Shown: positions 9,005 through 17,967 of the stretch, in pieces
Layout: the number at the start of each line of letters is the position of its first letter
How positions within the stretch are numbered: position 1 is the first letter of the stretch
Assembly: GCA_026709085.1 (NCBI GenBank)
Contig: JAPOTR010000046.1
Coordinates: 1 to 57,292, forward strand
Length of the DNA: 57,292 nucleotides
From: Cyanobacteria bacterium MAG CAR3_bin_5
Lineage (GTDB): Bacteria; Cyanobacteriota; Cyanobacteriia; PCC-6307; Cyanobiaceae
Direction: 5' to 3'
The notes under the pieces: model-generated
Seen by the model: only the letters and a program-made list of their open reading frames with translations
What the model was told of the DNA's origin: nothing
The model's database searches: none
Translations under genes and position numbers: made by a program

Positions 9005-9673
9005 TCAGGCACGGGTGGCAGAGGGGAAGGCCGCCAGCCGGTCAAGGGCCAACCGGGCCCGTAGCCACACCACCGGCGCCGCTTCCCCCTGGGGATCGGC
9101 CAAGGGCTGAAGGGTATCCAGCAGGCGCTGGCGCTGGGCGGCAAGGGGTTGCCACCAATGTTCCATGCCCTCCAGACCCACCGCCACGGCATAGCGCACG
9201 ATCCACTCTTCATCCCCGCAGGCGGCCTTGAGTTGGGGCAGGATCCGCTCCGCCAACTCCTGCCGCTGCCGGGCGGTGAAGCCATGGGGGTGGAGGCCAC
9301 CCATGCCCCGGGCCGCTGCCCGGCGCACACTGGGGCCAATATCCTGGGCCAGGGCCCGCTCCAGCAAGGGCAGCCCCCGCAGATCCCCAATCCCCGCCAA
9401 GGCCCGCACACTCCATGCCCTGGCGCCGTAATTGACCTCATCCAGATTGGCGAGGATGGCCGGCACCGCCGCGGAACCAATGGCCACCAAGCCGTCCACC
9501 GCCGCCACCGCCGCACCAGGGTTGTTAAAGCCCAGCACCTGAATCAGACAGGGGATGGCCATGGGGTGAGGGCAGGCGGAGAGGCGTTCCACCGCATCGG
9601 TGAGGTCGTCCGCAGTCTGGGCGGCCTGCACGGCATCCATGAGGGCTTGCGCCTGGCGGGGATCAGGGGACAT
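9005..9673 (-). CDS. cpcF: phycocyanobilin lyase subunit CpcF (HEAT repeats)
   Basis: HEAT-repeat protein of 222 residues that pairs with CpcE to attach (or isomerise and attach) bilin at Cys-84 of the CpcA alpha subunit. Repeat-like helices include CLIQVLGFNNPGAAVAAVDG, AWSVRALAGIGDLRGLPLLE and SVRRAAARGMGGL. ATG at 9673 gives MSPDPRQAQALMDAV; an ATG 9 bp upstream is an alternative. It begins 23 bp after the cpcE stop and is clearly cotranscribed with it. Confidence 0.85.
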   Translation of the reverse strand: MSPDPRQAQALMDAVQAAQTADDLTDAVERLSACPHPMAIPCLIQVLGFNNPGAAVAAVDGLVAIGSAAVPAILANLDEVNYGARAWSVRALAGIGDLRGLPLLERALAQDIGPSVRRAAARGMGGLHPHGFTARQRQELAERILPQLKAACGDEEWIVRYAVAVGLEGMEHWWQPLAAQRQRLLDTLQPLADPQGEAAPVVWLRARLALDRLAAFPSATRA

Positions 9674-9695
9674 GGAGGGCATGGGGTCTGGCGGA

Positions 9696-10550
9696 TTAGA
9701 GAAGATCATCCATGGCCGCCAGCAACTCCACCTCCTCCGGTGAGGGGGATGGGCTGGCCTGGTTCCGCGCCGGGCTGTTCTCCACCAGGCCCCGCAGGGC
9801 AATGAGTTTCAGGCTGTTCTCCGCCAGGGTTTGGGCAATGGCGACGCCCGCCGGCCGCCAGCCGGTAACCCCCAGATCCAGCAGGGCCGCACGACGCACC
9901 TGCAAGTCACTGTGCAGCAGCAGGCGGACCAGTTGCTCACCCCAGGCGTCTTCCCGGGTGAGTTGCAACAGGCTGCGATAGGCAGCGGAGCGAATCAGCG
10001 GGCGGTCATGGTCCCCATAGGAGCGCACCACCGCCAGCAACGGTTCACGATCCATGATGGTGGATCCGTCCTCCTCCTGCCAACCCAGGGCCCCCAGGGC
10101 TTCCAGGAGTGCTTCACAGGGCTCCGTCAGCCGGCTGGAGCCGGGACGGGGGGCCCCTGCAACCAGCGGTCCCGGCTCCAGACGCCGCAGAATGGGCCGC
10201 CGCGCCTTCAGGGCGCCCAACTGGCCCAGGGAGCGGGCCGCCGCCTCCCGCAACCCATCATCGGAGGACTCCAAAGCCTCCAGCAGGGGATCAACGGCTT
10301 GGGAATCCGCCAGTTTGCCCAGGGCGCGGGCCGCATTGCGGGCAATGGGATTGGGCTCGTCAATGCCGCTGGCGGGAGCGGGGCCCGGGCTCCGATCCGC
10401 CAGGGCCTGAATCAGCAGGGGCGCCGCCTCGGGATGGTCGGAGCGCATCCGCCCCAGCCACCAGGCGGCGTAGTAGCGCTGACCCGGATCCTCCAACTGG
10501 CGCAACCAGTCCAGAGCCTGGGCCTCGTTGAGCGGTGTCCCTTGCGACAT
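9696..10550 (-). CDS. cpcE: phycocyanobilin lyase subunit CpcE (HEAT repeats)
   Basis: A 284-residue HEAT/PBS-repeat lyase subunit, partner of CpcF, acting on CpcA. It shows RYYAAWWLGRMR, NAARALGKLADSQAVDPLLE, LREAAARSLGQLGALKAR and a late RRAALLDLGVTGWRP repeat. The start at 10550 (MSQGTPLNEAQALDWL) is forced: the longer frame runs through the intrinsic terminator at 10561-10584, whose T-run would encode LFF. The gene lies downstream of cpcBA, so it probably gets reduced read-through from that operon. Confidence 0.87.
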   Translation of the reverse strand: MSQGTPLNEAQALDWLRQLEDPGQRYYAAWWLGRMRSDHPEAAPLLIQALADRSPGPAPASGIDEPNPIARNAARALGKLADSQAVDPLLEALESSDDGLREAAARSLGQLGALKARRPILRRLEPGPLVAGAPRPGSSRLTEPCEALLEALGALGWQEEDGSTIMDREPLLAVVRSYGDHDRPLIRSAAYRSLLQLTREDAWGEQLVRLLLHSDLQVRRAALLDLGVTGWRPAGVAIAQTLAENSLKLIALRGLVENSPARNQASPSPSPEEVELLAAMDDLL

Positions 10551-10560
10551 GGAAAAGCAG

Positions 10561-10584
10561 AAAAAAAGAGCCCACAGGGGGCTC
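10561..10584 (-). terminator. intrinsic terminator between cpcA and cpcE
   Basis: On the minus strand GAGCCC - CCTGT - GGGCTC forms a 6-bp GC-rich stem followed directly by seven T. It lies 41 bp after the cpcA stop and ends 11 bp before the cpcE start. It should end most cpcBA transcripts and leave a minority reading into cpcE-cpcF. Confidence 0.85.
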
Positions 10585-10624
10585 CATTCTGACATTCAGC
10601 CAGACGCCGAACCGGCAGACGGTT

Positions 10625-11113
10625 TCAGACGAGGGCGTTGATGGCGTAGTCGATGTAGGTGTTGGCTTCAGTGGCGGGACCGCCGCTGAGGCCGTGGTTG
10701 GCCTTGATGTACTTCAGGGCTTCCACGTACCAGGAGGGGGACAACTCGAAGGTGCGGTTGATTTCCTCAAGGCCGGCAATCAGGTAGTCGTCCATCGGGC
10801 CGGTGCCGCCAGCCACCAGGCAGTAGGTGACCATGCGCAGGTAGTAGCCCACGTCACGGGAGCACTTGGCCTTGCCTTCGGGAGTGGAAGCGTACTGGTT
10901 CCCCTGCATCTGGGTGGTGTAGGGGAACTTGTTGTAGACGGCCTGGGTGGCGCCGTTCACCAGACTGTCGGCCTTGGAGGTGAGAGCTTTGGCGGCGGCG
11001 AGGCAGTCACTGGCATGACTAAAGCGACCCAGGGCAGACAGCAACTCGCTGTTGGAGAGGAAGCGGGCCTGGGAATCGGCAGCGGCGACGGCCTCGGTGA
11101 GGGGGGTTTTCAT
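10625..11113 (-). CDS. cpcA: phycocyanin alpha subunit
   Basis: The 162-residue alpha subunit of C/R-phycocyanin, a rod component of the phycobilisome. It begins [15 protein letters not shown] and carries the single bilin-binding Cys (about residue 84) in [15 protein letters not shown], followed by [17 protein letters not shown] rod-proximal Cys-139, which would indicate a second bilin, is absent, as expected for PC alpha. The gene lies 42 bp after cpcB. R-PC versus C-PC cannot be decided from the protein alone. Confidence 0.96.
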   Translation of the reverse strand: MKTPLTEAVAAADSQARFLSNSELLSALGRFSHASDCLAAAKALTSKADSLVNGATQAVYNKFPYTTQMQGNQYASTPEGKAKCSRDVGYYLRMVTYCLVAGGTGPMDDYLIAGLEEINRTFELSPSWYVEALKYIKANHGLSGGPATEANTYIDYAINALV

Positions 11114-11155
11114 GGAAAACGATGAAGAGAGTTGAGAGTGAAGTTAGGGCCTGGC

Positions 11156-11674
11156 TCAGGCCACAGCGGCGGCGGCGCGATCAAAGTAGAGGCCGATCTC
11201 GGCAACGAGGGAGGTGCAGTCACCAGAGGTGATGCCGGTGCGGTCGTTGACGATGGAGATGGCAGTGTCCTTCATCTTGCGGACGGACGCTGCAACAGAA
11301 GCGCCAGGCACTCCCAGGGCCAGGTAGGTCTCCCGCAGGCCGTTCAGGCAACGGTCCTCCAGAGTGCTGGCGTCACCCGCAAAGACGGCATAGGTGACGT
11401 AGCGGAGGATGATTTCCATATCCCGCAGGCAGGCGGCCATACGACGACTTGTGTAGGAATTGCCCCCGGGGGCAATCAGAGATGGCTGCTCGGCGAAGAG
11501 GCTGCGGGCAGCGCTGGCGACGATGGCGGAGGAGTTGGATGTGATGCGGTTCACCGCATCCATACGCTTGTTGCTGTCGGCAACAATGGCGGCAAGGCCG
11601 TCCAACTGACCGGCGCTGATGAACTCACCCCGGGCGTCAGCCTGGGCAACAACCTTGGTAAAGGCGTCAAACAT
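11156..11674 (-). CDS. cpcB: phycocyanin beta subunit
   Basis: The 172-residue beta subunit, of standard length. It starts [17 protein letters not shown]; the two bilin cysteines sit in [13 protein letters not shown] (about Cys-82) and [12 protein letters not shown] (about Cys-153). The conserved Asn-72 region ([11 protein letters not shown]), a methylation site in the family, is present. An AGGAG lies 10 bp before the ATG. The 222 bp upstream must hold the main promoter of the cpcBA operon. Confidence 0.96.
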   Translation of the reverse strand: MFDAFTKVVAQADARGEFISAGQLDGLAAIVADSNKRMDAVNRITSNSSAIVASAARSLFAEQPSLIAPGGNSYTSRRMAACLRDMEIILRYVTYAVFAGDASTLEDRCLNGLRETYLALGVPGASVAASVRKMKDTAISIVNDRTGITSGDCTSLVAEIGLYFDRAAAAVA

Positions 11675-11896
11675 TGAAGAAAAGCTCCTGTGATCTTGAC
11701 GAGGGTCGGAGGATGTTTGGCAAACAGAGACAGACAAAGCAGCCACCCCTGGCCTGGCCAGCACCCAGGAACACATCAATCCAGCGAGAACCCGGGCCCA
11801 GCAGGCTGAGACCTTATCTCACTGGACCAGCTGCCCTGCGCTGCCCATTCAGACTTGGCTATTCTCTGGAGGGAGAGGCTTTCCCCCGCCTAAGCT

Positions 11897-12544
11897 TTAC
11901 AATTGAACACTTCTTGCGGCCTGGAGCCAATGGGGGCCAATGGCTTGATTGTAACGCCCGGTGCGGCGGAAGCGGAGCGCCCCGTGCTCCGAGCCCCAGC
12001 ACCGGGCATGGGTCCGGGGGTCAAACCCCCGATCACGGCTGATCCACCACTCCTCGTCCATCTCCACCTCGCTCACCAGATAGGTGAGCTGGCCATCCCG
12101 GGGAATCAGACAGCGGCCACCGGGTTCCACACAGCCCGTAAAGCCCCCCGTGTCATTGGCGCGGAACTCCATGGCGCAACCCGGACGCGGTGTCAGTTGA
12201 TCAGGCTGGATGGTGGCGCGGATGGCGGCGTCCCCACTGGCGCCCGCTGCCGCCACGGGATCCTTCAGGCTGTAGTTCTCCACCCGAACCAACCCCTGCT
12301 GACGCACCAGGCGATGGACACCCTGGCGATAGGGGGACCAGAGGTCATGGTCATAGGCCTGCTCGGAGTAGTACCAGAGCGGACCGAAGGACGCACCCTC
12401 CAGAGGATGAAAGGCCACGTGGATATGGGCAAAATGCACCGGATCGGCCGCCGCCTGATCCCGGTTGGTAAAGCGGCCTGCCAGGAGGTGGCAGAAACGC
12501 AGGAAGCAGGCATCATCCATGGATGGTGACGGGGTCTTTGGCAT
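11897..12544 (-). CDS. cpcT: CpcT-family bilin lyase
   Basis: A 215-residue CpcT/CpeT-family lyase with AHIHVAFHPLEG, YYSEQAYDHDLWSPYRQGVH, RVENYSLKDP, GCAMEFRAND, YLVSEVEMDEEWW and the terminal ALRFRRTGRY signature. An internal ATG at 12520 (MDDACFLRF) is a plausible alternative start. It lies 8 bp after the CpcS-type lyase gene and upstream of cpcB, so a role at beta Cys-153 is likely by position. It is about as divergent from the 8390-8977 paralogue as separate orthologous groups usually are. Confidence 0.86.
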   Translation of the reverse strand: MPKTPSPSMDDACFLRFCHLLAGRFTNRDQAAADPVHFAHIHVAFHPLEGASFGPLWYYSEQAYDHDLWSPYRQGVHRLVRQQGLVRVENYSLKDPVAAAGASGDAAIRATIQPDQLTPRPGCAMEFRANDTGGFTGCVEPGGRCLIPRDGQLTYLVSEVEMDEEWWISRDRGFDPRTHARCWGSEHGALRFRRTGRYNQAIGPHWLQAARSVQL

Positions 12545-12552
12545 TCCCGGCC

Positions 12553-13083
12553 TCAGGCGGAGCGCTGGCGGATCTCCGAGGAGAAGGACGCTTGCAGCAC
12601 ACCACGACCGGAGGAGGTGCGCATCAGCGCCACCCGCAGGCGCAGGTCATCGGTGGCGAACCATACCCGCTCTTCCGCGCTGGCCCGCTCATAGGGGGTG
12701 GCCAGCACAAACGCGCCATCATCACTGAAACGGTAGTGGCCAACAGCGGGGATGGTCTCCGTATAGCCCTGGCTGCGGAGCAGGCGGCCGGTGGCATCGC
12801 TCCTGGGCACAGGCACCAGGAGACAACTCCCTTCACTGGTGGCGTTCTCATCCCAATCGGAGGCGCCCTGCCATGTGACGGAGAAGGGGCAGCACATGGC
12901 GCCGGCGTCCACATGGTTGCTGGCCAGGAGTTCCAGCAACCGGGGATCGTCCGCGGCTACGGGCGCAATCCGAATCTCGGACTCCACCTCTTCCACATGG
13001 CGGAAGGCCAGGTTGTGGCCACTGCGCTGGGCAGTCCAGGTGCCAAAGGAACGGGTTACAAAGTGCTCAATGGGAGAAGCCAT
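12553..13083 (-). CDS. CpcS/CpeS-type bilin lyase
   Basis: A 176-residue lipocalin-like bilin lyase of the CpcS/CpeS group, which attaches bilins to the Cys-82 equivalent of phycobiliproteins. The start MASPIEHFVTRSFGTWTAQR matches the family opening (FxxRSxGxWxxxRxxH). The Trp-rich core (MCCPFSVTWQGASDW) and the ending WFATDDLRLRVALMRTSSG also fit. It leads the minus-strand lyase/phycocyanin block. CpcS versus CpeS cannot be separated from sequence. Confidence 0.82.
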   Translation of the reverse strand: MASPIEHFVTRSFGTWTAQRSGHNLAFRHVEEVESEIRIAPVAADDPRLLELLASNHVDAGAMCCPFSVTWQGASDWDENATSEGSCLLVPVPRSDATGRLLRSQGYTETIPAVGHYRFSDDGAFVLATPYERASAEERVWFATDDLRLRVALMRTSSGRGVLQASFSSEIRQRSA

Positions 13084-13231
13084 GGGTCGTGTCTCGATGA
13101 CTTGCCAAGGTCTTTGAGGAGTGAGTGGCGGCGTCACCACTGGATCCACTGCCCGCCGCCGATCCCCCGTCAATACCATCGTTCATATTCTTTCATGGCT
13201 GGCGGCAACCACCCTGGAACACCCAAGGTGA

Positions 13232-13343
13232 AAATTGGCACACTCACCATCCCCGACCCCATGCCGACCATCACAAGCTCCTCCTGACCACCTTATCCAG
13301 AATTGGGGCACACTAGCATCAGCCGCACCATTGACCCCATGCC
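13232..13343. repeat. imperfect direct repeat in intergenic scrapyard
   Basis: Two related 35-43 bp segments (about 13232-13265 and 13301-13343) share ATTGG-GCACACT, then CATC and an identical GACCCCATGCC end. The second copy is preceded by CCTTATCCAGAATTGGGG, related to the ends of the element at 34169-34261. No gene is supported between 13084 and 13292. Confidence 0.4.
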
Positions 13344-13607
13344 TTCCTTCCCTTCCAGCCCCATGGACCGACTGGCTTCAGTGCCGGCCCATAGGTGCTG
13401 TTCTTGCCGTTGTCTGGGCGGAAATTCAAGAGCTTGAACAGGCGTCTGGTCCTCGCGGATCGTGACTAGCCATTCGTCCTTAACGTCTTCCTCGCGGAAT
13501 ATGTCGCTGAACTCCGCCCCATCCGCGATGCTGCCAATGGGAGCCGTGAATTTCTTGTTCTTGTTGAACGGCGGATCAAGATAAGTCAGGACGTTGCATT
13601 CAGTCAT
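13293..13607 (-). pseudogene. truncated DNA methyltransferase N-terminus
   Basis: The first 50 or so codons of a DNA methyltransferase: TYLDPPFNKNKKFTAPIGS contains the DPPF catalytic motif typical of N4/N6 amino-methylases, followed by GAEFSDIFREEDVKDEWL. After that the frame runs into unrelated Pro/Gln/Arg-rich translation and stops at 13293. The S-adenosylmethionine-binding FxGxG motif and the target recognition region are missing. Remnant of a lost modification or phage-type methylase gene. Confidence 0.7.
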
Positions 13608-13743
13608 TTCCGCTCCTTCCTTCGCTCACGATAAATTTTCCAATGTCCGCTAAAAGGATTTTGTTGGCCATAGGCTGCGGCTCATAGACAAACACCTTGG
13701 CGGTGACGGCATCCAGCGGGGCAAGATCGGTGACAACAGACAT
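13600..13743 (-). CDS. 47-codon ORF overlapping the methylase fragment
   Basis: An open frame MSVVTDLAPLDAVTAKVFVY... ends by overlapping the methylase start by 8 bp (ATGACTGA). Such tight coupling suggests it was a genuine gene preceding the methylase, or the tail of a longer one cut by the IS1595 remnant that abuts it. The family is not recognised; it is likely decaying with its neighbour. Confidence 0.35.
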   Translation of the reverse strand: MSVVTDLAPLDAVTAKVFVYEPQPMANKILLADIGKFIVSEGRSGND

Positions 13744-13774
13744 GAGTGTGATGGTGATGGGGAACAGGTCAGAA

Positions 13775-14645
13775 TCAAGTCATGGCGCGTGTCAATTCGC
13801 GGTAGGTAATCCGGTGGCAGAAAGCCCTGGTTGCGAGGGCGCCCATGCGGTCCAAGGTGTGGTGCTTCACGTTGCCCTGGTTCAGGCGGAACGTAGCCTC
13901 CTTCAGGTAGCGGGCAAGGTACTTGAGAGAACAATAATGCCAGGTTCCAAACAGGCTGCGACGGAACAGCGCCCACATCAATTCCGTGGAGTTCACATGG
14001 ATGTCGTTGGCCCCGACGTACTCCCCTGCACTGGGGTTCACGCTGCCATGAGTGAAGCCTACCTGTTGCAACCCTTCATAAGACGGGTGCTCATCGGTGC
14101 ATACCGTGGCGCCTGGTTGCACGTGCTGGCTGATGGCGCCCTGCAATTCGGTCTTTGTGGTGGCTGCCACCGGCATGGCCATGGAATGACCGCCCCGTTC
14201 CCGCAGCCCCAGAACTGGCTGCTTGCCCTGGGGGCCATGCCCGCCGTCTTCTTGTCGGCGTGCTTATTCCGCTCCTTGCCGCCGACGTAGAGCTCATCGA
14301 CTTCCACTATGCCCTTGAGTTTGGCAAAGTCGTTGCCACAGGCTTCCCGTAGCCGTTGCAGCATGAACCAAGCAGTTTTCTGCTGCACTCCAATCTCCTT
14401 GGAGAGTTGCAGCGAGGAAATGCCTTTGCGGGCAGTCACCACCAGGTACATGGCATAAAGCCACTTGTGCAGGGGCACATGGGACCGCTCAAAGATGGTC
14501 TTAGTCCTGACCGTGAACTCCTGTTTGCAGTGGCCACAACGGTAGTAGCCAAGGCGTTTGCCGCCCCTGGTGACGATCTTCTCATGGAACGGCTGGCCAT
14601 GAGTTAGGCGTCTAACTCCACCACGGCATAGCAGTTTCAGGGTGG
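13775..14645 (-). pseudogene. IS1595-family transposase, truncated and frameshifted
   Basis: Reading on the minus strand: a zinc-ribbon remnant (CRGGVRRLTHGQPF, then YRCGHCKQEFTVRTKTIFE), then KWLYAMYLVVTARKGISSLQ and VEVDELYVGGKERNKHADKK. Near 14245-14255 the frame shifts, and the rest continues in another frame: GKQPVLGLRERGG, TKTELQGAISQHV, VCTDEHPSYEGL and the end RITYRELTRAMT. Together these give the IS1595 DDE-type order. The N-terminal 30-40 residues expected before the zinc ribbon are missing next to pilC. Clear terminal repeats were not found. Inactive. Confidence 0.82.
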
Positions 14646-14664
14646 AGTCAAGTACTTAATTCCC

Positions 14665-15879
14665 TCAATGAATCTGGTCGAACACGGTGAGCATGGGCAG
14701 GTACATGGCCAGCAGGATGGAGCCGACAATGCCCCCCACCACAAGGATCATCATGGGCTCCACCATGGCGGTGAGGGTTTTGAGGGTGGTGGTGACCTCG
14801 GCTTCGTAAAAGTCGGCGATTTTGGCCAGCATGACGTGCATCCGGCCTGTTTCTTCGCCGATGGCCACCATGGTGACGGCGGTGTGGGGGAACACGTTCC
14901 GGGACCCCAGGGCGTTGCTCAGCAACTCCCCTTCTTCCAGCCGGCGCCGGGCCTCGGCAACGGCACGGTCCATGACCCCGTTGCGGATCACGGCCCGGGC
15001 AATGTCCATGGCGGAAAGAATGGGCACGCCCGCACGGGTGAGGCAAGCCAACGTGCGGCAGAACTGGGCGGTGGCGGTCTTGCGCAGCAACGGCCCGAAC
15101 ACCGCCAGGGCCAAGGTCCACTCATCCCACTGCCGGCGACCCCGGGGGGTGTTGCGGGCCATGAAGAGCCCGGCAAGGGCCGGAACGAGCACCAGCAGGG
15201 CCGCCACGGCCCATGGTGAGCGTAGCCATTGGCTCAGGTTCACCATCACCTGGGTGAACAGCGGCAACTCGGCGCCCAGTTCGGCAAAGACGCCGGCAAA
15301 GGTGGGGATCAGGAAAACGGTCATGCCCAGAAAGGCCCCCACCGCCATGATCAGAATCATCAAGGGATAGGTGACGGCCTGCCGGAGCTGGTTTTCCAGC
15401 TTGGCGTTGCTCTCCAGAACCACGGCCAGGTGGGCCAGCACCTCGTCCATCACCCCGGCAGCCTCCCCCGCCATGACCATGGCCACGGTCATGGGATCAA
15501 AGACCCGGGGCCAGCGTTTCATGGCTGCCCCCAGGCTGTCTCCCTGGCGCACGTCCAGGGAGACGGCGGCCAGGGCCCGCTTGAAGAGGGGGGAGCGTTG
15601 CTGCTCGGCCACCAGATCCAGACCCCGCACAATGGGTACGCCGGCCCCCACCAGGGCGGAAAGCTTGCTGGCCCAGACAGCCCGTTCCCGGCGACTGGGG
15701 GAGCGCTGGACCGTGAACCTCCACCCCGCTGCCGGGGGGCGCTCCGGCAGGGCCTGGATCCTGAGGGGCGTCAACTGGCGGTGCTGCAGGATGCGGCGCG
15801 CCTTCACCAGGCTGGCGGCCGCCAGTTCCACGGTTGTGGCGGCGCCCCGCTTGTCGCGGCAGGTGGCGGTGTAGCGCAT
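14665..15879 (-). CDS. pilC: type IV pilus inner-membrane platform protein PilC
   Basis: A 404-residue GspF/PilC-family protein, the inner-membrane platform of the type IV pilus or competence pseudopilus. It has two GspF repeats, with WASKLSALVGAGVPIVRGLD in the first and RTLACLTRAGVPILSAMDIA in the second. Transmembrane segments include LMILIMAVGAFLGMTVF and the terminal GGIVGSILLAMYLPML. ATG at 15879 gives MRYTATCRDKRG; an ATG at 15888 overlaps the pilB stop. Translational coupling with pilB is likely. Confidence 0.92.
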   Translation of the reverse strand: MRYTATCRDKRGAATTVELAAASLVKARRILQHRQLTPLRIQALPERPPAAGWRFTVQRSPSRRERAVWASKLSALVGAGVPIVRGLDLVAEQQRSPLFKRALAAVSLDVRQGDSLGAAMKRWPRVFDPMTVAMVMAGEAAGVMDEVLAHLAVVLESNAKLENQLRQAVTYPLMILIMAVGAFLGMTVFLIPTFAGVFAELGAELPLFTQVMVNLSQWLRSPWAVAALLVLVPALAGLFMARNTPRGRRQWDEWTLALAVFGPLLRKTATAQFCRTLACLTRAGVPILSAMDIARAVIRNGVMDRAVAEARRRLEEGELLSNALGSRNVFPHTAVTMVAIGEETGRMHVMLAKIADFYEAEVTTTLKTLTAMVEPMMILVVGGIVGSILLAMYLPMLTVFDQIH

Positions 15880-15884
15880 GGTTG

Positions 15885-17891
15885 TCATCCGGTGGGACGC
15901 TGGTGCAGGCAGTAGGGGCACTCCAGCCATTGATCCCGCAGCCCGGCGCCGCAGCCCGGACAATTGAGAGAATTGAGGATTCTGGCCCGTCGTTCCGTGG
16001 CCAAACCCACATCGGTCAGCAGGACCCGCTCCACCTCCTCCAGGGTGGTGACCCCCTGGCGCACCAGTTCCAGGCCGTAGCCCAGCAGGGTGGTCATGCC
16101 CCCGGCAACAGCCATGCGGCGCAGGCGATCCGTGGTGACGCCCCGGGCCACCGCCGCGGCAATCTCCTCCCCCACCGGCAGCACCTCATAGACCCCCACC
16201 CGGCCCTGGTAGCCACTGCCGCCGCACCGGCTGCAGCCCGGCGCTCCCGGGGCGCTGACACAGGGGCGATAGAAGCGCAGTTCCGTATCCTGACCGGCCA
16301 GCAGCCCCACCCTGGCCAGGTCTTCGGGCTGGGGACGGTAGGGCACGGCACAGGCGGGGCAGACACGGCGCAGCAGCCGTTGCGACACCACCCCCAGCAG
16401 AGAAGCCGCCACCAGAAACGGCTCGATGCCCATCTCCTGCAGGCGCACAACGGCGCTGGGGGCATCGTTGCAATGGAGGGTGGTGAGCACCAGGTGGCCG
16501 GTGAGAGCAGCCTCAATGGCGATTTTGGCCGTCTCCTTGTCCCGGGTTTCCCCCACCAGCAACACGTCGGGGTCCTGGCGCATGAAGGCCCGCAGCACCA
16601 TGGCGAAATCCAGGCCCTTCTCCCGGTTCACCTGGGTCTGGGTAATGCCGGGCAGGGTGTATTCCACCGGATCCTCCACGGTGCTGATGTTGATGCCCGG
16701 CTGGTTGAGCAGGGCCAGCAGGGCATAGAGAGTGGTGGATTTCCCTGAGCCGGTGGGTCCTGTCACCAGAATCATGCCGTGAGGGCGGGCGCCCATCTCC
16801 TCCACCGAAGCGCGCACCGCCTCGTTGGTGATCAACTGCTCCAGACCCAATTGCACCGTGCCGTGATCCAGCAGCCGCAGACAGATCTTTTCCCCATGGC
16901 GGCTGGGCAGGCTGCTGACGCGGAAGTCCACGGTGCGGCCCTGGAAGCGGCGACGGATGCGCCCGTCCTGGGGAAGCCGCCGCTCGGCAATATCCAGTTC
17001 CGCCATGATCTTGAAGCGGGAGGTGACGGCGGGAATCACCTGCTTGGGCAAACCGCTGTAGGTCTTCTGCAGCACCCCGTCCTGGCGCAGACGCACCACC
17101 AGTTCGTTTTCCTGGGGTTCCACGTGGATGTCGCTGGCCCCCTGGCTCAGGGCTTGCATGAGAATCTTGTCCGCCAGGGCCACCGCCGGGGACGTGTCCG
17201 CCGCCGCCACGGTTGCCGCCAGGTCGGAGGCTTCGGCATGGTTGTTCGCCTCGGTGGACTCGCCGGGCTCGCCGTTGGGGAGAGGGTGGATCTCCATGGT
17301 TGGCTCCTGACGTTGCAACCGGGCCAGAACCTCCTGCAACTCCGCCGCCAGCGCCAGTTGAAACACGGCCACAGCCCCCTGTTGACGGACCAGGGCTTCC
17401 ACCTCTTGCCGCCGCTTGTCACCACGGCCTGCGGCCAGAAGGACGGTCACCCGACGATCATGGTCCCGCCATTGCACCGGTAGGCACAGCAGCCGATTGC
17501 AGTGCTCCAGAGGCAGCAGCCGCTGACACAATCCCGGCAGGTCGTCCGCCTGATTCACCACCTGCTGCACGTTGGCCAGGCGGCATCCGTAGAGCAACTG
17601 TTGCTCCAGGCGTTGTAGCTCCTGCAGGGTGGAGGCCAGGGGGTGGCTGGCGAGGGAGTGGCCAGCCAGATCCCCAAGAACCCGGGTCACGCTGTCCCCG
17701 CTGCTGCGACAGCGCTGAAAGGCCGCGCCCAGTTGCCGATCACTGCAGAATCCCTGATTCACCAGTTGCCACCCTGCTTCCGGCAGTGGTCCTGGTGCGG
17801 TTGGCGTCAATGCCGGGAAGGGCTGGCTGGTCACGTTACCGACTCGGGAACTGGGCTTCAGGCTGCCCACGAAGTGCGGCCTTCCCCCCAT
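15885..17891 (-). CDS. pilB: type IV pilus assembly ATPase PilB
   Basis: Hexameric GspE/PilB ATPase that powers pilus extension. The C-terminal two thirds carry the family motifs: [19 protein letters not shown] (Walker A), the Asp box [33 protein letters not shown] (Walker B), and the His box [18 protein letters not shown] tetracysteine zinc motif (CPAC ... CSRCG) follows. A further zinc-ribbon-like CPGC ... CPYC ends the protein. The first 250 residues form a divergent MshE-N-type region. ATG at 17891 is chosen; an ATG at 17969 would overlap the divergent grpE start. Confidence 0.92.
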   Translation of the reverse strand: MGGRPHFVGSLKPSSRVGNVTSQPFPALTPTAPGPLPEAGWQLVNQGFCSDRQLGAAFQRCRSSGDSVTRVLGDLAGHSLASHPLASTLQELQRLEQQLLYGCRLANVQQVVNQADDLPGLCQRLLPLEHCNRLLCLPVQWRDHDRRVTVLLAAGRGDKRRQEVEALVRQQGAVAVFQLALAAELQEVLARLQRQEPTMEIHPLPNGEPGESTEANNHAEASDLAATVAAADTSPAVALADKILMQALSQGASDIHVEPQENELVVRLRQDGVLQKTYSGLPKQVIPAVTSRFKIMAELDIAERRLPQDGRIRRRFQGRTVDFRVSSLPSRHGEKICLRLLDHGTVQLGLEQLITNEAVRASVEEMGARPHGMILVTGPTGSGKSTTLYALLALLNQPGINISTVEDPVEYTLPGITQTQVNREKGLDFAMVLRAFMRQDPDVLLVGETRDKETAKIAIEAALTGHLVLTTLHCNDAPSAVVRLQEMGIEPFLVAASLLGVVSQRLLRRVCPACAVPYRPQPEDLARVGLLAGQDTELRFYRPCVSAPGAPGCSRCGGSGYQGRVGVYEVLPVGEEIAAAVARGVTTDRLRRMAVAGGMTTLLGYGLELVRQGVTTLEEVERVLLTDVGLATERRARILNSLNCPGCGAGLRDQWLECPYCLHQRPTG

Positions 17892-17967
17892 AACCAGCCC
17901 TTGTGACCGGGAACCGGGAACCGTCAAGATGGGTGGTGTTGCGCAGTCCAGTCCCTCACCTGTTGTC

